DNA from: Mongoliimonas terrestris
GTDB lineage: Bacteria > Pseudomonadota > Alphaproteobacteria > Rhizobiales > Pleomorphomonadaceae
Reading direction: 5' to 3'
Assembly (NCBI RefSeq): GCF_001927285.1
Contig: NZ_MSIG01000010.1
Coordinates: forward strand, 1 to 64,000
Length of the DNA: 64,000 nucleotides
Below, one piece after another: positions 16,282 through 25,942 of this stretch. The notes beneath the pieces were generated by a model that ran no database searches, was not told the origin of the DNA, and was given only the letters and a program-made list of their open reading frames with translations. Made by a program: the position numbers and the translations under genes. Position 1 is the first letter of the stretch. The number at the start of each line of letters is the position of its first letter.

Positions 16282-18536
16282 CCACCTGCGACCGCGAGCC
16301 CATCCACCTCCCGGGCTCGATCCAGCCGCACGGCGTCCTGTTCGCCCTTGCGGACGGTCGGATCGTGGAGGCAGCGAGCGCCAACGCGGCGCCGCTGATC
16401 GGCGGCCCCGTGTCGGACGCCTGCGGGCGCCCGCTGGAAGCGGTGTTCGAGGGTCTCGACCCGGCGCACCTCGACGCCCTCATGGGTCCGATCCCGGCGG
16501 ATCGGGCCGTCCGCCTCGGGCCCGTGCGGTTCGGGCGGCCGAACAGCGGATCCGATGCCGCGCGCACGGAGAGGGGGGCGGTCTTCGATGTGCTTGCCCA
16601 CCGCAGCGGCGGTCTCACGCTGTTGGAACTGGAGACGATCGAGCCCGACTCCCCATCGCCCGAGGCCGCGGATGACCCGGTCGCTGCCCTCGTCGGACGC
16701 CTGCAGCAGACGAGGCGCGCGGGCGAGGCCTTCGCGGACGTGGCGGCGGTCATCCGCGCCGTCTGCGGCTTCGACCGGGTGCTGATCTACCGCTTCGACG
16801 AGACGTGGTCGGGCACGGTCATCGCCGAGGACCGGAACGACACCCTGCCCTCCTACATGGACCTCCGCTTCCCGGCGAGCGACATTCCGGCCCAGGCCCG
16901 CGACCTCTACCGGCGGAACCGGGTGCGTCAGATCCCGGACGCGGACTACGCGCCGGTGCCCATCCTCGGCCGCTGGCCGGAGCCGATCGACCTCTCCAAC
17001 GCCGTGCTGCGCAGCGTGTCGCCCGTGCATGTGGAGTACATGCGCAACATGGGCACGGCGGCGTCCATGTCGGTGTCCATCCTCACCGAAGGGCGGCTCT
17101 GGGGGCTCATCGCCTGTCACAACCGGCTTGCCAAGGTGGTACCGCCCGCCATCCGGGCGACGTGCGATCTGGTGGCCCAGATCCTCGCCATGCGGATCGC
17201 CGTGGAGGACGTGCACGGGGATGCGGCCGACCGGGTGACCGTGCAGGCCTCGCACGCGCGCCTTCTGACCGCGATGGCGCGCGCGACCGATTTCACCGCC
17301 GGCCTGGAGAGCGCGCCGGACGCGCTTCTCGGCCTCACCCGCGCCGAAGGGGCGGCGATCGTGCACGAGGGCAAGGTGGTCCGGGTCGGCGCGACGCCGG
17401 ATCCCTGGCAGGTGCAGCGCATCATCGGCTGGCTCATGAGCCGCGGCGGCGAAGACCTCTTCGCCACCGCCTCGCTCGTGGAGGAGATGCCCGGCGCGGA
17501 GGCGTTCGCCGATGTGGCGAGCGGCGTCGTCGCCGTCTCGCTGTCGCGCGTGCACGCCAGCCACATCCTGTGGTTCCGCAGCGAGGTCGTGCGCACCGTC
17601 ACCTGGGGCGGCGACCCGCGCAAGCAGTTCGAGCCGATCGGCCCGGACACCCGCATCAGCCCGCGCAAATCGTTCGAGGCGTGGCGCCAGACGGTCCGCG
17701 CGACGTCGCGGCCCTGGACGCCGGCCGAGATCGACGCGGCCCGAAGCCTGCGCCAGGCCGTGGTGGAGATCGTGCTGAAGCGGGCCGAGGAGCTCGCGGC
17801 CCTGACCGAGGACCTGCAGCGCTCCAACCGGGAGTTGGAGGCCTTCTCCTATTCGATCTCCCACGACCTCCGGGCGCCCTTCCGGCATATCGTCGGCTAC
17901 GCGGAACTGCTGTCCGAGCGCTACGGGCCGCAGTTCGACGACAAGGGCCGGCACTATCTCGCCAACATCACCGAGTCGGCCCAGACCGCCGGCAAGCTCG
18001 TCGACGACCTCCTCCACTTCTCCCAGCTCGGCCGGGTGCAGATCCTGCCGGTCAGCATCGACATGGACAGGCTGGTCGCCGAGGTGGTGCGCTCGCTCGC
18101 CTTCGAGACCCGCGACCGGCCGATCACATGGCGGATCGACCCGCTGCCGCCGGCGACAGGCGATGCCTCTCTCATTCGCCAGGTCGTGTTCAACCTGATC
18201 GGCAACGCGGTGAAATACACCCGCGGCAAGGAGCCGGCGGAGATCGCCGTGCGGGGGCGCCAGACGGTCGGCGAGAACGGGGCGGAGACCATCTTTGAAA
18301 TTGAAGACAACGGTATAGGCTTCGACATGACCTATGCGGACAAGCTGTTTCAGGTATTCCAGCGGTTGAACCGCGCCGAAGCGTTCGAGGGCACCGGCAT
18401 CGGGCTTGCGCTCGTCCGTCGGATCGTCGACCGGCACGGCGGACGCACGCTCGCCTTCGGCGAGATCGGCAAGGGCGCCACTTTCACCTTCAGTCTGCCG
18501 GCCGGCCCCGGCGCCGCGACGCGGGGAGACGCCTGA
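16254..18536 (+). CDS. bphP: Bacteriophytochrome sensor histidine kinase
   Basis: 760 aa from a GTG with AGGAAGG upstream. Order: N-terminal segment with the biliverdin-binding Cys12 (TTCDREPIHLPGSIQPHG), PAS (to about 125), GAF (about 135-300) with the FPASDIPAQARDLY motif, PHY (about 315-490) with the tongue motifs WGGDP and PRKSF, then a HisKA kinase core (SISHDLRAPF, His537; NLIGNAVKYT; EDNGIGFD; GTGIGLALV). It is a red/far-red photosensor that passes its signal by phosphotransfer. The usual partner regulator follows directly (TGATG overlap). The EcfG promoter upstream couples its expression to general stress. Confidence 0.95.
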   Translation: MPTDNRPDLTTCDREPIHLPGSIQPHGVLFALADGRIVEAASANAAPLIGGPVSDACGRPLEAVFEGLDPAHLDALMGPIPADRAVRLGPVRFGRPNSGSDAARTERGAVFDVLAHRSGGLTLLELETIEPDSPSPEAADDPVAALVGRLQQTRRAGEAFADVAAVIRAVCGFDRVLIYRFDETWSGTVIAEDRNDTLPSYMDLRFPASDIPAQARDLYRRNRVRQIPDADYAPVPILGRWPEPIDLSNAVLRSVSPVHVEYMRNMGTAASMSVSILTEGRLWGLIACHNRLAKVVPPAIRATCDLVAQILAMRIAVEDVHGDAADRVTVQASHARLLTAMARATDFTAGLESAPDALLGLTRAEGAAIVHEGKVVRVGATPDPWQVQRIIGWLMSRGGEDLFATASLVEEMPGAEAFADVASGVVAVSLSRVHASHILWFRSEVVRTVTWGGDPRKQFEPIGPDTRISPRKSFEAWRQTVRATSRPWTPAEIDAARSLRQAVVEIVLKRAEELAALTEDLQRSNRELEAFSYSISHDLRAPFRHIVGYAELLSERYGPQFDDKGRHYLANITESAQTAGKLVDDLLHFSQLGRVQILPVSIDMDRLVAEVVRSLAFETRDRPITWRIDPLPPATGDASLIRQVVFNLIGNAVKYTRGKEPAEIAVRGRQTVGENGAETIFEIEDNGIGFDMTYADKLFQVFQRLNRAEAFEGTGIGLALVRRIVDRHGGRTLAFGEIGKGATFTFSLPAGPGAATRGDA

Positions 18537-19006
18537 TGTCGTCGACCCTTCGTCCCATCCTCCTGGTGGAGGACAGCCCCAAGGACATCGAGCTGACACT
18601 CGCGGCCCTTGCCAAATGCCAGCTCGCCAACGCGATCGACGTGGTGCGCGACGGGGTGGAAGCCCTCGACTACCTGCACGCCCGCGGCACCTTCGAGGGC
18701 CGCAACACCGGCGAGCCCTCCGTCGTGCTCCTCGACTTGAAACTGCCGCGCGTGGACGGCCTGGAGGTGCTGGAGGCGATCAAGAACGATCCGCATCTGC
18801 GGCAGATCCCGGTCGTGATGCTCACCTCGTCGCGGGAGGAGCGGGACCTCGTCACCAGCTACCGGCTCGGCGTCAACGCCTTCGTGGTGAAGCCGGTGGG
18901 CTTCCAGGCCTTCCTCGAAGCCATCCAGGACATCGGCGTGTTCTGGGCGATCCTCAACGAGCCGCCGCCGCACCGCCTGTCCGGCGTGGCGCGCGACGAG
19001 GTCTGA
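18536..19006 (+). CDS. Single-domain response regulator (Rcp1-like) paired with BphP
   Basis: 156 aa, a lone receiver domain. VEDSPKD supplies the acidic pocket, Asp67 (VLLDLKLPRVDG) is the phosphoacceptor, MLTSSRE carries the switch residue and VVKPVGF the conserved Lys. Rcp1-type regulators serve phytochrome kinases as phosphate sinks or relays and have no output domain. The ATG overlaps the bphP stop by 1 nt. Confidence 0.9.
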   Translation: MSSTLRPILLVEDSPKDIELTLAALAKCQLANAIDVVRDGVEALDYLHARGTFEGRNTGEPSVVLLDLKLPRVDGLEVLEAIKNDPHLRQIPVVMLTSSREERDLVTSYRLGVNAFVVKPVGFQAFLEAIQDIGVFWAILNEPPPHRLSGVARDEV

Positions 19007-19068
19007 GGCTGGCCGGGGACCCTGACGTCCGCCGCCTTCCGGTTCGACCGAGGACTGATCGAAAGTTG

Positions 19069-20076
19069 ATGGTGATGACCGTTCGCATCCTGCTTCTGGA
19101 GGACAGTTCGTTCGATGCCGAACTGATCGGCGAGCACCTCACCAAAGCGCCGTTTCCGTGCCTGATCGAGCGTGTGGTCACCCGTGACGAGTTCGCCGAT
19201 GCGCTCGACAGCGGCGGCTTCGACCTCATCCTGTCGGACTATGCGCTGCCGGCGTTCGACGGCCTGAGCGCCCTCACCATGGCGCAGGCGCGGGTGCCGG
19301 ACACGCCCTTCATCTTCATCTCCGGCATGTTCGGCGAGGAGACCGCGACCGAGACCCTGAAACGCGGGGCGACCGACTATGTGCTGAAGCAGCGCATGCA
19401 CCGGCTGCCGGCCGCCGTCGGGCGAGCGCTCAAGGAGGCGGCGACGCTCCGCGAGCGACGGCTGGCGGAGGAGCGGACGCGCCTCCTGGTCGCCGAGCTC
19501 AGCCACCGGGTGAAGAACACCCTGGCCACCGTTGTGGCCATCGCCCAGCAGACCGCCGCGAAGGCGGGCGACCTCGACAGCTTCATGCCGGTCTTCATGG
19601 GGCGGATCGAGACCCTGTCGGCCGCCCACGCGCTTCTGTTCAAGGTGCACTGGAGCGAGGTGGACATCCGCGACATCCTGAAGGCCGCCCTCGCGCCCTT
19701 CTCGGAGCGGCGCGACGCGGTGGACCTTAACGGCGAGCCGGTCGCCATTCCGCCCGGACACGCGCTGACGCTGAACCTGATCGTCCACGAACTGGCCACG
19801 AACGCCGTCAAGTTCGGCGCGCTCAGCGTGCCGGACGGGACGGTCACGGTCCGCTGGCGCGCCGAGACCACGGGCGGCCGGCGCTGCGTGAGCTTCTCCT
19901 GGGAGGAGGCGGGCGGACCACCGGTCATGCCGCCGCGGGAGCGGGGCTTCGGCTCCACGTTGATCCAGCGCGCCATCACCTATGAGTTCGACGGTGAAAG
20001 CACCCTGGACTTCCGGCCGACCGGCGTCGTCTGCCGGCTCTGCATGCCGATCGAGACGCCGCCCCGGCTGCACTGA
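19069..20076 (+). CDS. Receiver domain fused to an HWE/HisKA_2 histidine kinase
   Basis: 335 aa. Residues 5-125 are a receiver (Asp57 in ILSDYAL); residues about 140-330 are a kinase with H-box AELSHRVKNTLATV, N-box VHELATNAVKFGALS and GFGSTLIQRAI. Such receiver-kinase hybrids relay a signal from another kinase, here plausibly the phytochrome unit 60 bases upstream, to PhyR-like or single-domain regulators. The ATG at 19069 is used; a second in-frame ATG two codons later is equally possible. There is no DNA-binding domain. Confidence 0.88.
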   Translation: MVMTVRILLLEDSSFDAELIGEHLTKAPFPCLIERVVTRDEFADALDSGGFDLILSDYALPAFDGLSALTMAQARVPDTPFIFISGMFGEETATETLKRGATDYVLKQRMHRLPAAVGRALKEAATLRERRLAEERTRLLVAELSHRVKNTLATVVAIAQQTAAKAGDLDSFMPVFMGRIETLSAAHALLFKVHWSEVDIRDILKAALAPFSERRDAVDLNGEPVAIPPGHALTLNLIVHELATNAVKFGALSVPDGTVTVRWRAETTGGRRCVSFSWEEAGGPPVMPPRERGFGSTLIQRAITYEFDGESTLDFRPTGVVCRLCMPIETPPRLH

Positions 20077-20122
20077 GCGAGGCCCCGGTCCTCAACAGGC
20101 CCTGACATGGAGGGCTCTGCCG

Positions 20123-20500
20123 TCAGGCGGCCTTGCCGCCGGCGAACACCACGTTGAGGGTGTCGCGAAGCGCGCTCGGATTGTAGGGCTTGGCGATCTG
20201 GGGAAGCTTGTCGTAGGGCGCCGGGATCGCCGAGGTCAGGGCGTAGCCGGAGCAGAGGACGACGGGCACGCCCCGTTCGATGAGGGCCTCGGCCACTGGA
20301 TAGACCAGCGTGCCGCGCACGTTGATGTCGAGCAGCGCCCCGTCGAGGCGCTCGCTGGCGGCCATGTCGAGGGCCGCGTTCACGGTGGACACTGGACCTA
20401 TCACTTCGCATCCGAGGTCGAGGAGAATGTCCTCGAGCGCCATCGCGATCAGCGCCTCGTCCTCGACGACGAGAATCCTAGAACCGGCAAGACCCTGCAT
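20123..20500 (-). CDS. Single-domain response regulator
   Basis: 125 aa receiver: VVEDEALIAM at the start, phosphoacceptor Asp58 (ALLDINVRG), VLCSGYA and the conserved Lys in AKPYNPSAL. This subtype (EDEALIAM, LDIN, KPY) is common in alphaproteobacteria and is often a phosphate partner of HWE kinases. It is convergent with the receiver-kinase gene, which fits a functional pair. No Shine-Dalgarno of note is visible. Confidence 0.85.
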   Translation of the reverse strand: MQGLAGSRILVVEDEALIAMALEDILLDLGCEVIGPVSTVNAALDMAASERLDGALLDINVRGTLVYPVAEALIERGVPVVLCSGYALTSAIPAPYDKLPQIAKPYNPSALRDTLNVVFAGGKAA

Positions 20501-20683
20501 ACGTTAAACTCTTTCCGGCTGGCCGGCTCGTGGGCGTCCGGCGCTTCGCCCGAAGTCTCGATCTGAAAAAACGGCGGTGGGGGCACCGACCGACGCGGCG
20601 ACCCGCGTGATAACGCATCATGAGGCCCTTCGGTTCTGTGGCGAACCGAAAAAATTCCGCGCGCATTCCGCGCGGGCTCGGCG

Positions 20684-20708
20684 GGAACGCCGGACGCCCC
20701 TGCTCGTT
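20684..20708 (+). promoter_or_regulatory. EcfG promoter of the topoisomerase IB gene, exact match
   Basis: GGAAC (20684-20688), 16 bases, CGTT (20705-20708). It ends 40 bases before the ATG and lies in the intergenic gap. Confidence 0.75.
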
Positions 20709-20748
20709 GAGGAAACCTGATGGTGGGTGACCCGGAAGGCGAACATCG

Positions 20749-21903
20749 ATGGCCATGCATGACCGTCCCGAGGCGGTGGAAACGACCGGTATCCCGGACG
20801 TCCTCAAGGCCATCGGCCTCAGCTTCGGCAGCGACGAGGCGCCCGGCATCCGCCGCCGGCGCTCCGGCAAGGGATTCACCTACCGGGCGCCGGACGGCCA
20901 GACGGTGAAGGACCGGGCGGTGCTCGACCGGATCCGCAAGCTGGTGATCCCGCCGGCCTGGACCGACGTCTGGATCAGCCAGGATCCGACCAGCCACCTG
21001 CAGGCGACCGGGCGCGACCAGAAGGGGCGCAAGCAGTACCGCTACCATCCAGCCTTCTCGCTCCAGCGCGAGGCGGTGAAGTTCGAGCACCTTCTGGAGT
21101 TCGCCTCGGTGCTGCCGCAGATCCGGGCACGGACCTTGGCGGACCTCCGCAGGCGGTCGCTCTCGCGCGAAAAGATCCTGGCGACGGTGGTGCGTCTCCT
21201 GGAGACCACGCTGATCCGCATCGGCAACGAGGACTATGCACGCGAGAACAAGAGCTTCGGCCTCACCACGCTGCGCTGCCGCCACGTGGCGGTGGAAGGT
21301 CAGGCGATCCGTTTCTGCTTCAAGGGCAAGAGCGGCAAGGAGTGGCGGCTGCGCGTGAGCGACCGGCGCATCGCCCGGATCCTGCGCACCTGCCAGGAAC
21401 TGCCGGGCCAGCGGCTGTTCCAGTACCTGGACGAGGACGGCCGGCTGCAGGCCGTCGACAGCGCCGACGTCAACGCGTACCTGAAGGAGATCACCGGCAA
21501 GGACGTGACCGCCAAGGACTTCCGCACCTGGGCCGGCACCGTGCAGGCGGCGCTGGCACTCGCCGGGTCCGAGCGGCCCGAGACCAAGACCGCCACCCGC
21601 AAGGCGCTCCGGCAGGCCATCGTTGAGGTGTCGGCCAAGCTCGGCAACACCCCGTCCGTCTGCCGCAAGTCCTATGTCCATCCGGAGGTCCTGACGGCCT
21701 TCGAGGAGGGCGCGCTCGCCCTCGCCATCGAGGAGCAGGTCGCCGCCGAGGCCGAGGCGGAAGGCACCCTCGAGCCCTACGAGCAGGCGGTGCTCACCTT
21801 CCTGTCGGAGCGGATCGAAATCGCCCGCCGTGCGGCCGCGGCGGAAGCCCCGAAGGCCGGGCGCCGGCGACCGGCGGCCGGGAAGGCGGCGCATGTGGCC
21901 TGA
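20749..21903 (+). CDS. DNA topoisomerase IB (poxvirus/eukaryote-type)
   Basis: 384 aa. It relaxes supercoils through a transient 3'-phosphotyrosine bond. Conserved active-site segments are visible: IRIGNEDYARENKSFGLTT with the first Arg, the GKSGKEW Lys region, KDFRTWAGT, and the nucleophile in PSVCRKSYVHPEV (Tyr309). The extreme C-terminus is Arg/Ala-rich. Bacterial type IB enzymes are accessory, and the exact EcfG promoter suggests a role under stress or desiccation. Confidence 0.93.
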   Translation: MAMHDRPEAVETTGIPDVLKAIGLSFGSDEAPGIRRRRSGKGFTYRAPDGQTVKDRAVLDRIRKLVIPPAWTDVWISQDPTSHLQATGRDQKGRKQYRYHPAFSLQREAVKFEHLLEFASVLPQIRARTLADLRRRSLSREKILATVVRLLETTLIRIGNEDYARENKSFGLTTLRCRHVAVEGQAIRFCFKGKSGKEWRLRVSDRRIARILRTCQELPGQRLFQYLDEDGRLQAVDSADVNAYLKEITGKDVTAKDFRTWAGTVQAALALAGSERPETKTATRKALRQAIVEVSAKLGNTPSVCRKSYVHPEVLTAFEEGALALAIEEQVAAEAEAEGTLEPYEQAVLTFLSERIEIARRAAAAEAPKAGRRRPAAGKAAHVA

Positions 21904-22017
21904 CCCTGGCGCGCCGGATCAGCGCTTCGTGATGCCGTGAGCTTGGCCGTGAAGGAACCGGGGTAGCTGGTTGCGCGTCATCCCTCCGATCCTTCCACTT
22001 GAAAAACCGGTGCTCAT

Positions 22018-24132
22018 GTGACGAGCGAGTTGGCGCTTGCGGGAATCTGGCGGACCGAGACCGCGACACGGGCAGCCATGCTGCGGGACGCGGCCCCCTA
22101 CTACGGGGCGCTGCGCGCCGCCATGCTGAAGGCGGAGCATCAGATTGTCATCGTCGGCTGGGACATCGACAGCCGCACGCCCCTGGTGGGTCCGAGCGGG
22201 ACCGCCGACGACGGCTACCCGGTGGCGCTCGGCGCCTTCCTGTCGGCCCTGGTGGCGGACCGGCCGGCGCTTCAGGTGCACATCCTGCTCTGGGACTTCT
22301 CCGTCCTCTTTGCCGCCGAGCGGGAGATGTTCTCCTCGCTGGTCCTCGGCTGGTCGACGCCGGAGCGGATCCGCTTCTGCCTGGACGACTGCATCCCGTT
22401 CGGCTCGTCGCACCACCAGAAGCTCGTCGTGGTGGACGGAACGCTCGCCTTCGTCGGCGGCATCGACCTCACCATCCGCCGCTGGGACACACCGGACCAC
22501 CCGTTCGAGCACGCCTTCCGGGTGGACCCGGCCAACAAGCCCTACCGCCCGTTTCACGACGTGCAGCTGATGGTGGAGGGCGACGTCGCCCGAGCCGTCG
22601 GCGATCTGGCACGCATCCGCTGGCTGCGGGCGCGCTGCGAGGCCCTGCCAGAGCCGCCGCCCCGCGTCGGCACCGCCTGGCCGGACCACGTGACGGCGGA
22701 CTTCGCCGACATCCAGGTCGCGCTCTCGCGCACGGAGCCGCAGCACGGCGAGGCCGAGGAGGTGCGAGAGGTGGCGGCGCTGTTCGACGCCATGGTGCGC
22801 ACCGCCGAGCGCACGCTCTACATTGAGAACCAGTTCCTGACCGCCACACCGATCGCCGAGACGATCGCCGCCCGCATGCTGGAGAAGCCCGACCTGGAGG
22901 TGCTGCTCGTCGGCCCGAAGACCTACCAGACCTGGCTGGAGGCCCGCACCATGGGGGGCGGCCGGCTGGCCTTCATGAAAGTGTTCGAGGACGCCGGCGT
23001 CGCCCGCCGGGTGCGCCTGGTCCATCCGGAGGTCAGCCTGGAAGGCACCTGCGTCGACGTGATGGTGCACGCCAAGGTGACCATCGTGGACGACCGGCTG
23101 CTCCGGGTCGGCTCCGCCAATCTCAACAACCGGTCGATGGGATCGGACAGCGAACTCGACCTGTTGATCTTCGCCGAGACCCCGGAGGACAGAGCCACCG
23201 TGACACGCCTGCGCGACAGTCTGATCGGCGAACATTATGCCGCCGCGCCCGACCGGGTGGCGGCGACGGTCGCGGCGGCCGGCTCGCTGCTCGGTGCCAT
23301 GCCGCGCCTTGAAAGCCCCGAGCGGCGCCTCGCCCCCATCGACGACACGCCGCACGGCAGGGAGGACGCGCCGGCGGCCGTGGTGGCGATCGCCGATCCG
23401 GACCGGCCGATCGACGCCGACACCCTGGTGACCACCGTCGCCGAGCCGAAGCCGGTACGCCGCACCCTGTCAGGCTATTCCAGGCTGCTCGCGCTCTGCG
23501 CCGTCACGGCCGGACTGGTGCTGATCTGGCGGATCACGCCGCTGCGCGAATACACCGACGTCGCCACGCTCCGGGCGGCCGCCGAGGAGCTCAACGGCGA
23601 CCCGCTGGCGCCGATCTACGTGATCGTCGCCTACATGGTGCTCGGCCTTTTCGCGTTTCCGATCAACATCGCCATCATCGTCACGGCGATGACCTTCGGC
23701 ACGGTGCTCGGCCTCTTCTACGCGGCGGTCGGCACCCTGGCGAGCGCGCTCCTCACCTACGCGATCGGCGCCACCGTGGGCAAGGGCACCATCGACCACA
23801 TCCTCGGGCCGAAGTTCGCCCGGGTCGGCCGGCGCATCCGCGACAAGGGGATCTTCGCCGTGGCGGCGATCCGGATGATGCCGGTCGCCCCCTTCACCAT
23901 CGTCAACCTGATGGCGGGGGCGAGCCACATCCGCCTGCGCGACTACGCCATCGGCACCTTGATCGGGCTCGCCCCCGGCTTCATGGTGATCGCCCCGCTC
24001 GGCGGCCAGATCGCCCGGGTGGCCACCAACCCGACGAGCACCGACATCGCCATTCTGGTGGGGCTGTCGCTGTTCTGGCTCGCCGTGTCGTGGGGCCTTC
24101 AACGGGTCCTGTCGCGGCTCTCCAATCGTTGA
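22018..24132 (+). CDS. Phospholipase D-like domain fused to a VTT/DedA-type membrane domain
   Basis: 704 aa from a GTG. Residues 1-450 hold two HKD phospholipase D motifs: HHQKLVVVDG with His133 and VHAKVTIVDD with His351, each followed by the usual GG/GS and N residues. Residues about 480-700 are a multi-pass VTT (SNARE-associated/DedA) domain with FPINIAIIVTAMTFG and the MPVAPFTIVNLMAG signature. It should transfer or cleave phospholipid head groups at the inner membrane (cardiolipin-synthase-like). A weak GGAAC-N17-CGTC sequence is upstream, but the final base fails. The EEP gene follows after 13 bases, so the two form an operon. Confidence 0.9.
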   Translation: MTSELALAGIWRTETATRAAMLRDAAPYYGALRAAMLKAEHQIVIVGWDIDSRTPLVGPSGTADDGYPVALGAFLSALVADRPALQVHILLWDFSVLFAAEREMFSSLVLGWSTPERIRFCLDDCIPFGSSHHQKLVVVDGTLAFVGGIDLTIRRWDTPDHPFEHAFRVDPANKPYRPFHDVQLMVEGDVARAVGDLARIRWLRARCEALPEPPPRVGTAWPDHVTADFADIQVALSRTEPQHGEAEEVREVAALFDAMVRTAERTLYIENQFLTATPIAETIAARMLEKPDLEVLLVGPKTYQTWLEARTMGGGRLAFMKVFEDAGVARRVRLVHPEVSLEGTCVDVMVHAKVTIVDDRLLRVGSANLNNRSMGSDSELDLLIFAETPEDRATVTRLRDSLIGEHYAAAPDRVAATVAAAGSLLGAMPRLESPERRLAPIDDTPHGREDAPAAVVAIADPDRPIDADTLVTTVAEPKPVRRTLSGYSRLLALCAVTAGLVLIWRITPLREYTDVATLRAAAEELNGDPLAPIYVIVAYMVLGLFAFPINIAIIVTAMTFGTVLGLFYAAVGTLASALLTYAIGATVGKGTIDHILGPKFARVGRRIRDKGIFAVAAIRMMPVAPFTIVNLMAGASHIRLRDYAIGTLIGLAPGFMVIAPLGGQIARVATNPTSTDIAILVGLSLFWLAVSWGLQRVLSRLSNR

Positions 24133-24145
24133 GACCGTTCGGCCC

Positions 24146-24826
24146 ATGCGGGTGATGACCTGGAACATCCACAGCTGCATCGGCTGCGACTTCCGCCGCG
24201 ACACGCGCCGCGTCGCCAATGCGGTGGGCCTTGCCCGGCCGGATATCTTCGCCGTGCAGGAGGTGGACATCCGGCCCCGCTGGGGCGATCCGGTGCACCT
24301 TCTCGACCTTCTCGGCGAACAGGCCGGCGTGCACCGGTTCGAGACCTACACCATGAGCGGGCCATCGCGGGAGTACGGCATCGCGCTTCTTTCCCGCTGG
24401 CCGCTCACCCTCAACCGGATCGTCGACCTCGCCTACCGGTCGCGCGAACCGCGCCGGGCGATCGACGCCACCGTGGCGACGCCGGACGGGCCGGTGCGGA
24501 TACTGGCGACACATCTCGGCCTTACCCGCGGCGAGCGGGCCGATCAGATCGCGCGCCTGATCGACGCCCTGGGGCCGGACGACGGGCCGACCATCGCGCT
24601 CGGCGACTTCAACGACTGGCTGAACCCCGGGCCGGTCGGCCGGGCCATGGCGGACCGGTTCCCGTCGGTCGTCACCGGCCGCACCTTCCCGTCGCGCTTT
24701 CCGCTGTTCGCCCTCGACAGGATCTTCCTGACGCGCCACTTCCGGGCGACGCCCTTGGCGGTGGACATTCCATGGAAGGCATCCGACCATAGGGCCGTGG
24801 TGGCGGACGTGACCCGCACGGATTAG
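24146..24826 (+). CDS. Endonuclease/exonuclease/phosphatase (EEP) family hydrolase
   Basis: 226 aa. EEP-fold motifs are clear: [17 protein letters not shown] (metal-binding Glu), [14 protein letters not shown] (catalytic Asp/Asn) and the final SDHRAVVAD. Members cleave DNA, inositol phosphates or phospholipids; with a phospholipase D-VTT protein immediately upstream, a lipid-head-group phosphodiesterase is the better guess. No signal peptide is visible. ATG at 24146, with a second possible start three codons later. Confidence 0.85.
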   Translation: MRVMTWNIHSCIGCDFRRDTRRVANAVGLARPDIFAVQEVDIRPRWGDPVHLLDLLGEQAGVHRFETYTMSGPSREYGIALLSRWPLTLNRIVDLAYRSREPRRAIDATVATPDGPVRILATHLGLTRGERADQIARLIDALGPDDGPTIALGDFNDWLNPGPVGRAMADRFPSVVTGRTFPSRFPLFALDRIFLTRHFRATPLAVDIPWKASDHRAVVADVTRTD

Positions 24827-24945
24827 CGCCGGCGCCGTCGTTCGATGTGCGTGAACAGTGCGGCACCCTTCCGGCCCATTGCTCCGGCCGGCCGCAGTCC
24901 GATATCGGGGACACACGAAACCCCCACGCGGGAAGGCCATCAGCC

Positions 24946-25917
24946 ATGACCAGCACCACCGCAGACGACGCCCTCGCCCTTGGCGGCATCCACCACCTGA
25001 CGGCCATCACGGCCGACGCGCCCGGGAACCTGCGCTTCTACACGCACGTGCTCGGCATGCGGCTCGTGAAGAAGACCGTCAACCAGGACGACACCAGCGC
25101 CTATCATCTCTTCTACGGGGACGGCGCCGCGACGCCCGGCTCTGACATCACCTTTTTCGACTGGCCGGCCCCGCCGTCCCGCCGCGGCACCCACCAGGTG
25201 GCGCGCACCGCCCTCCGGGTGACGGGTGACGCCCTGCCCTTCTGGCGCGACCACCTGAGGGCGGCCGGTGTCGTCACTGGCGACGTGATCGTCGTGGACG
25301 GCCGCGCCACCCTGGTGTTCGAGGACCCGGAAGGCCAGCGGCTGGCCCTGGTGGATGATGGCGGCGTCGGCGAGGCTCACCCGTGGGCGAAGAGCCCGAT
25401 CCCGGCGGAGCACCAGATCCGCGGCCTCGGGCCGATCACCATGAGCGTGCCGGACCTGAAGCCGACGGCGGCCGTGCTGATGCACGTGATGAACATGGAA
25501 CCGGTGCGGGACTATGCCGACCCGGTCGATCCGAACCGGCAGGTGATCGTCTTCCAGATGGGTCCCGGCGGCGCGGCGGCGGAGCTGCACGTGGCGGTCG
25601 ACCCGGCGGCGGCGCCCGGCCGCGAGGGCGCCGGCGGGGTGCACCATGTGGCCTTCCGCACGCCGGACTACGACGGCCTGCGGGCCTGGACCGAGCGGGT
25701 GCAGGGCTTCCGGGTGCCGTCCAGCGGCGAGGTGGAGCGCTACTATTTCCGCTCGCTCTACTTCCGCGAGCCGAACGGGGTGCTGTTCGAGATCGCCACC
25801 GACATCCCGGGCTTTGCCGCCGACGAGCCGGCCGAGAGCCTCGGCGAGCGCCTGTCGCTGCCGCCTTTCCTGGAGCCCAAGCGGGCCGCCATCGAACGGA
25901 ACCTGAAGCCGCTCTGA
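24946..25917 (+). CDS. Ring-cleaving dioxygenase (VOC/glyoxalase fold, MhqO-like)
   Basis: 323 aa with two vicinal-oxygen-chelate modules. The first begins [20 protein letters not shown] (metal His) and the second carries [27 protein letters not shown] supplies the metal-binding Glu. The layout matches MhqO-type hydroquinone/quinone dioxygenases. The esterase 25 bases downstream corresponds to MhqD, the usual companion. It is likely cytoplasmic and detoxifies quinones or catechols. The start was chosen at the first ATG that fits the family. Confidence 0.85.
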   Translation: MTSTTADDALALGGIHHLTAITADAPGNLRFYTHVLGMRLVKKTVNQDDTSAYHLFYGDGAATPGSDITFFDWPAPPSRRGTHQVARTALRVTGDALPFWRDHLRAAGVVTGDVIVVDGRATLVFEDPEGQRLALVDDGGVGEAHPWAKSPIPAEHQIRGLGPITMSVPDLKPTAAVLMHVMNMEPVRDYADPVDPNRQVIVFQMGPGGAAAELHVAVDPAAAPGREGAGGVHHVAFRTPDYDGLRAWTERVQGFRVPSSGEVERYYFRSLYFREPNGVLFEIATDIPGFAADEPAESLGERLSLPPFLEPKRAAIERNLKPL

Positions 25918-25942
25918 CGGCCTTGCCGAAGGGATCGACGCC

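Noticed and set aside
16065..18599. Very long open frame antisense to bphP
   Set aside because: It mirrors the codon bias of the phytochrome gene, has no recognisable domain and conflicts with a full-length BphP. The same applies to the long antisense frames over treY, tex, glgX and the chemoreceptor.
21954..21979. EcfG-like promoter before the phospholipase D gene
   Set aside because: GGAAC-N17-CGTC misses the last base of the -10 box, which is among the most conserved, so it was not called.
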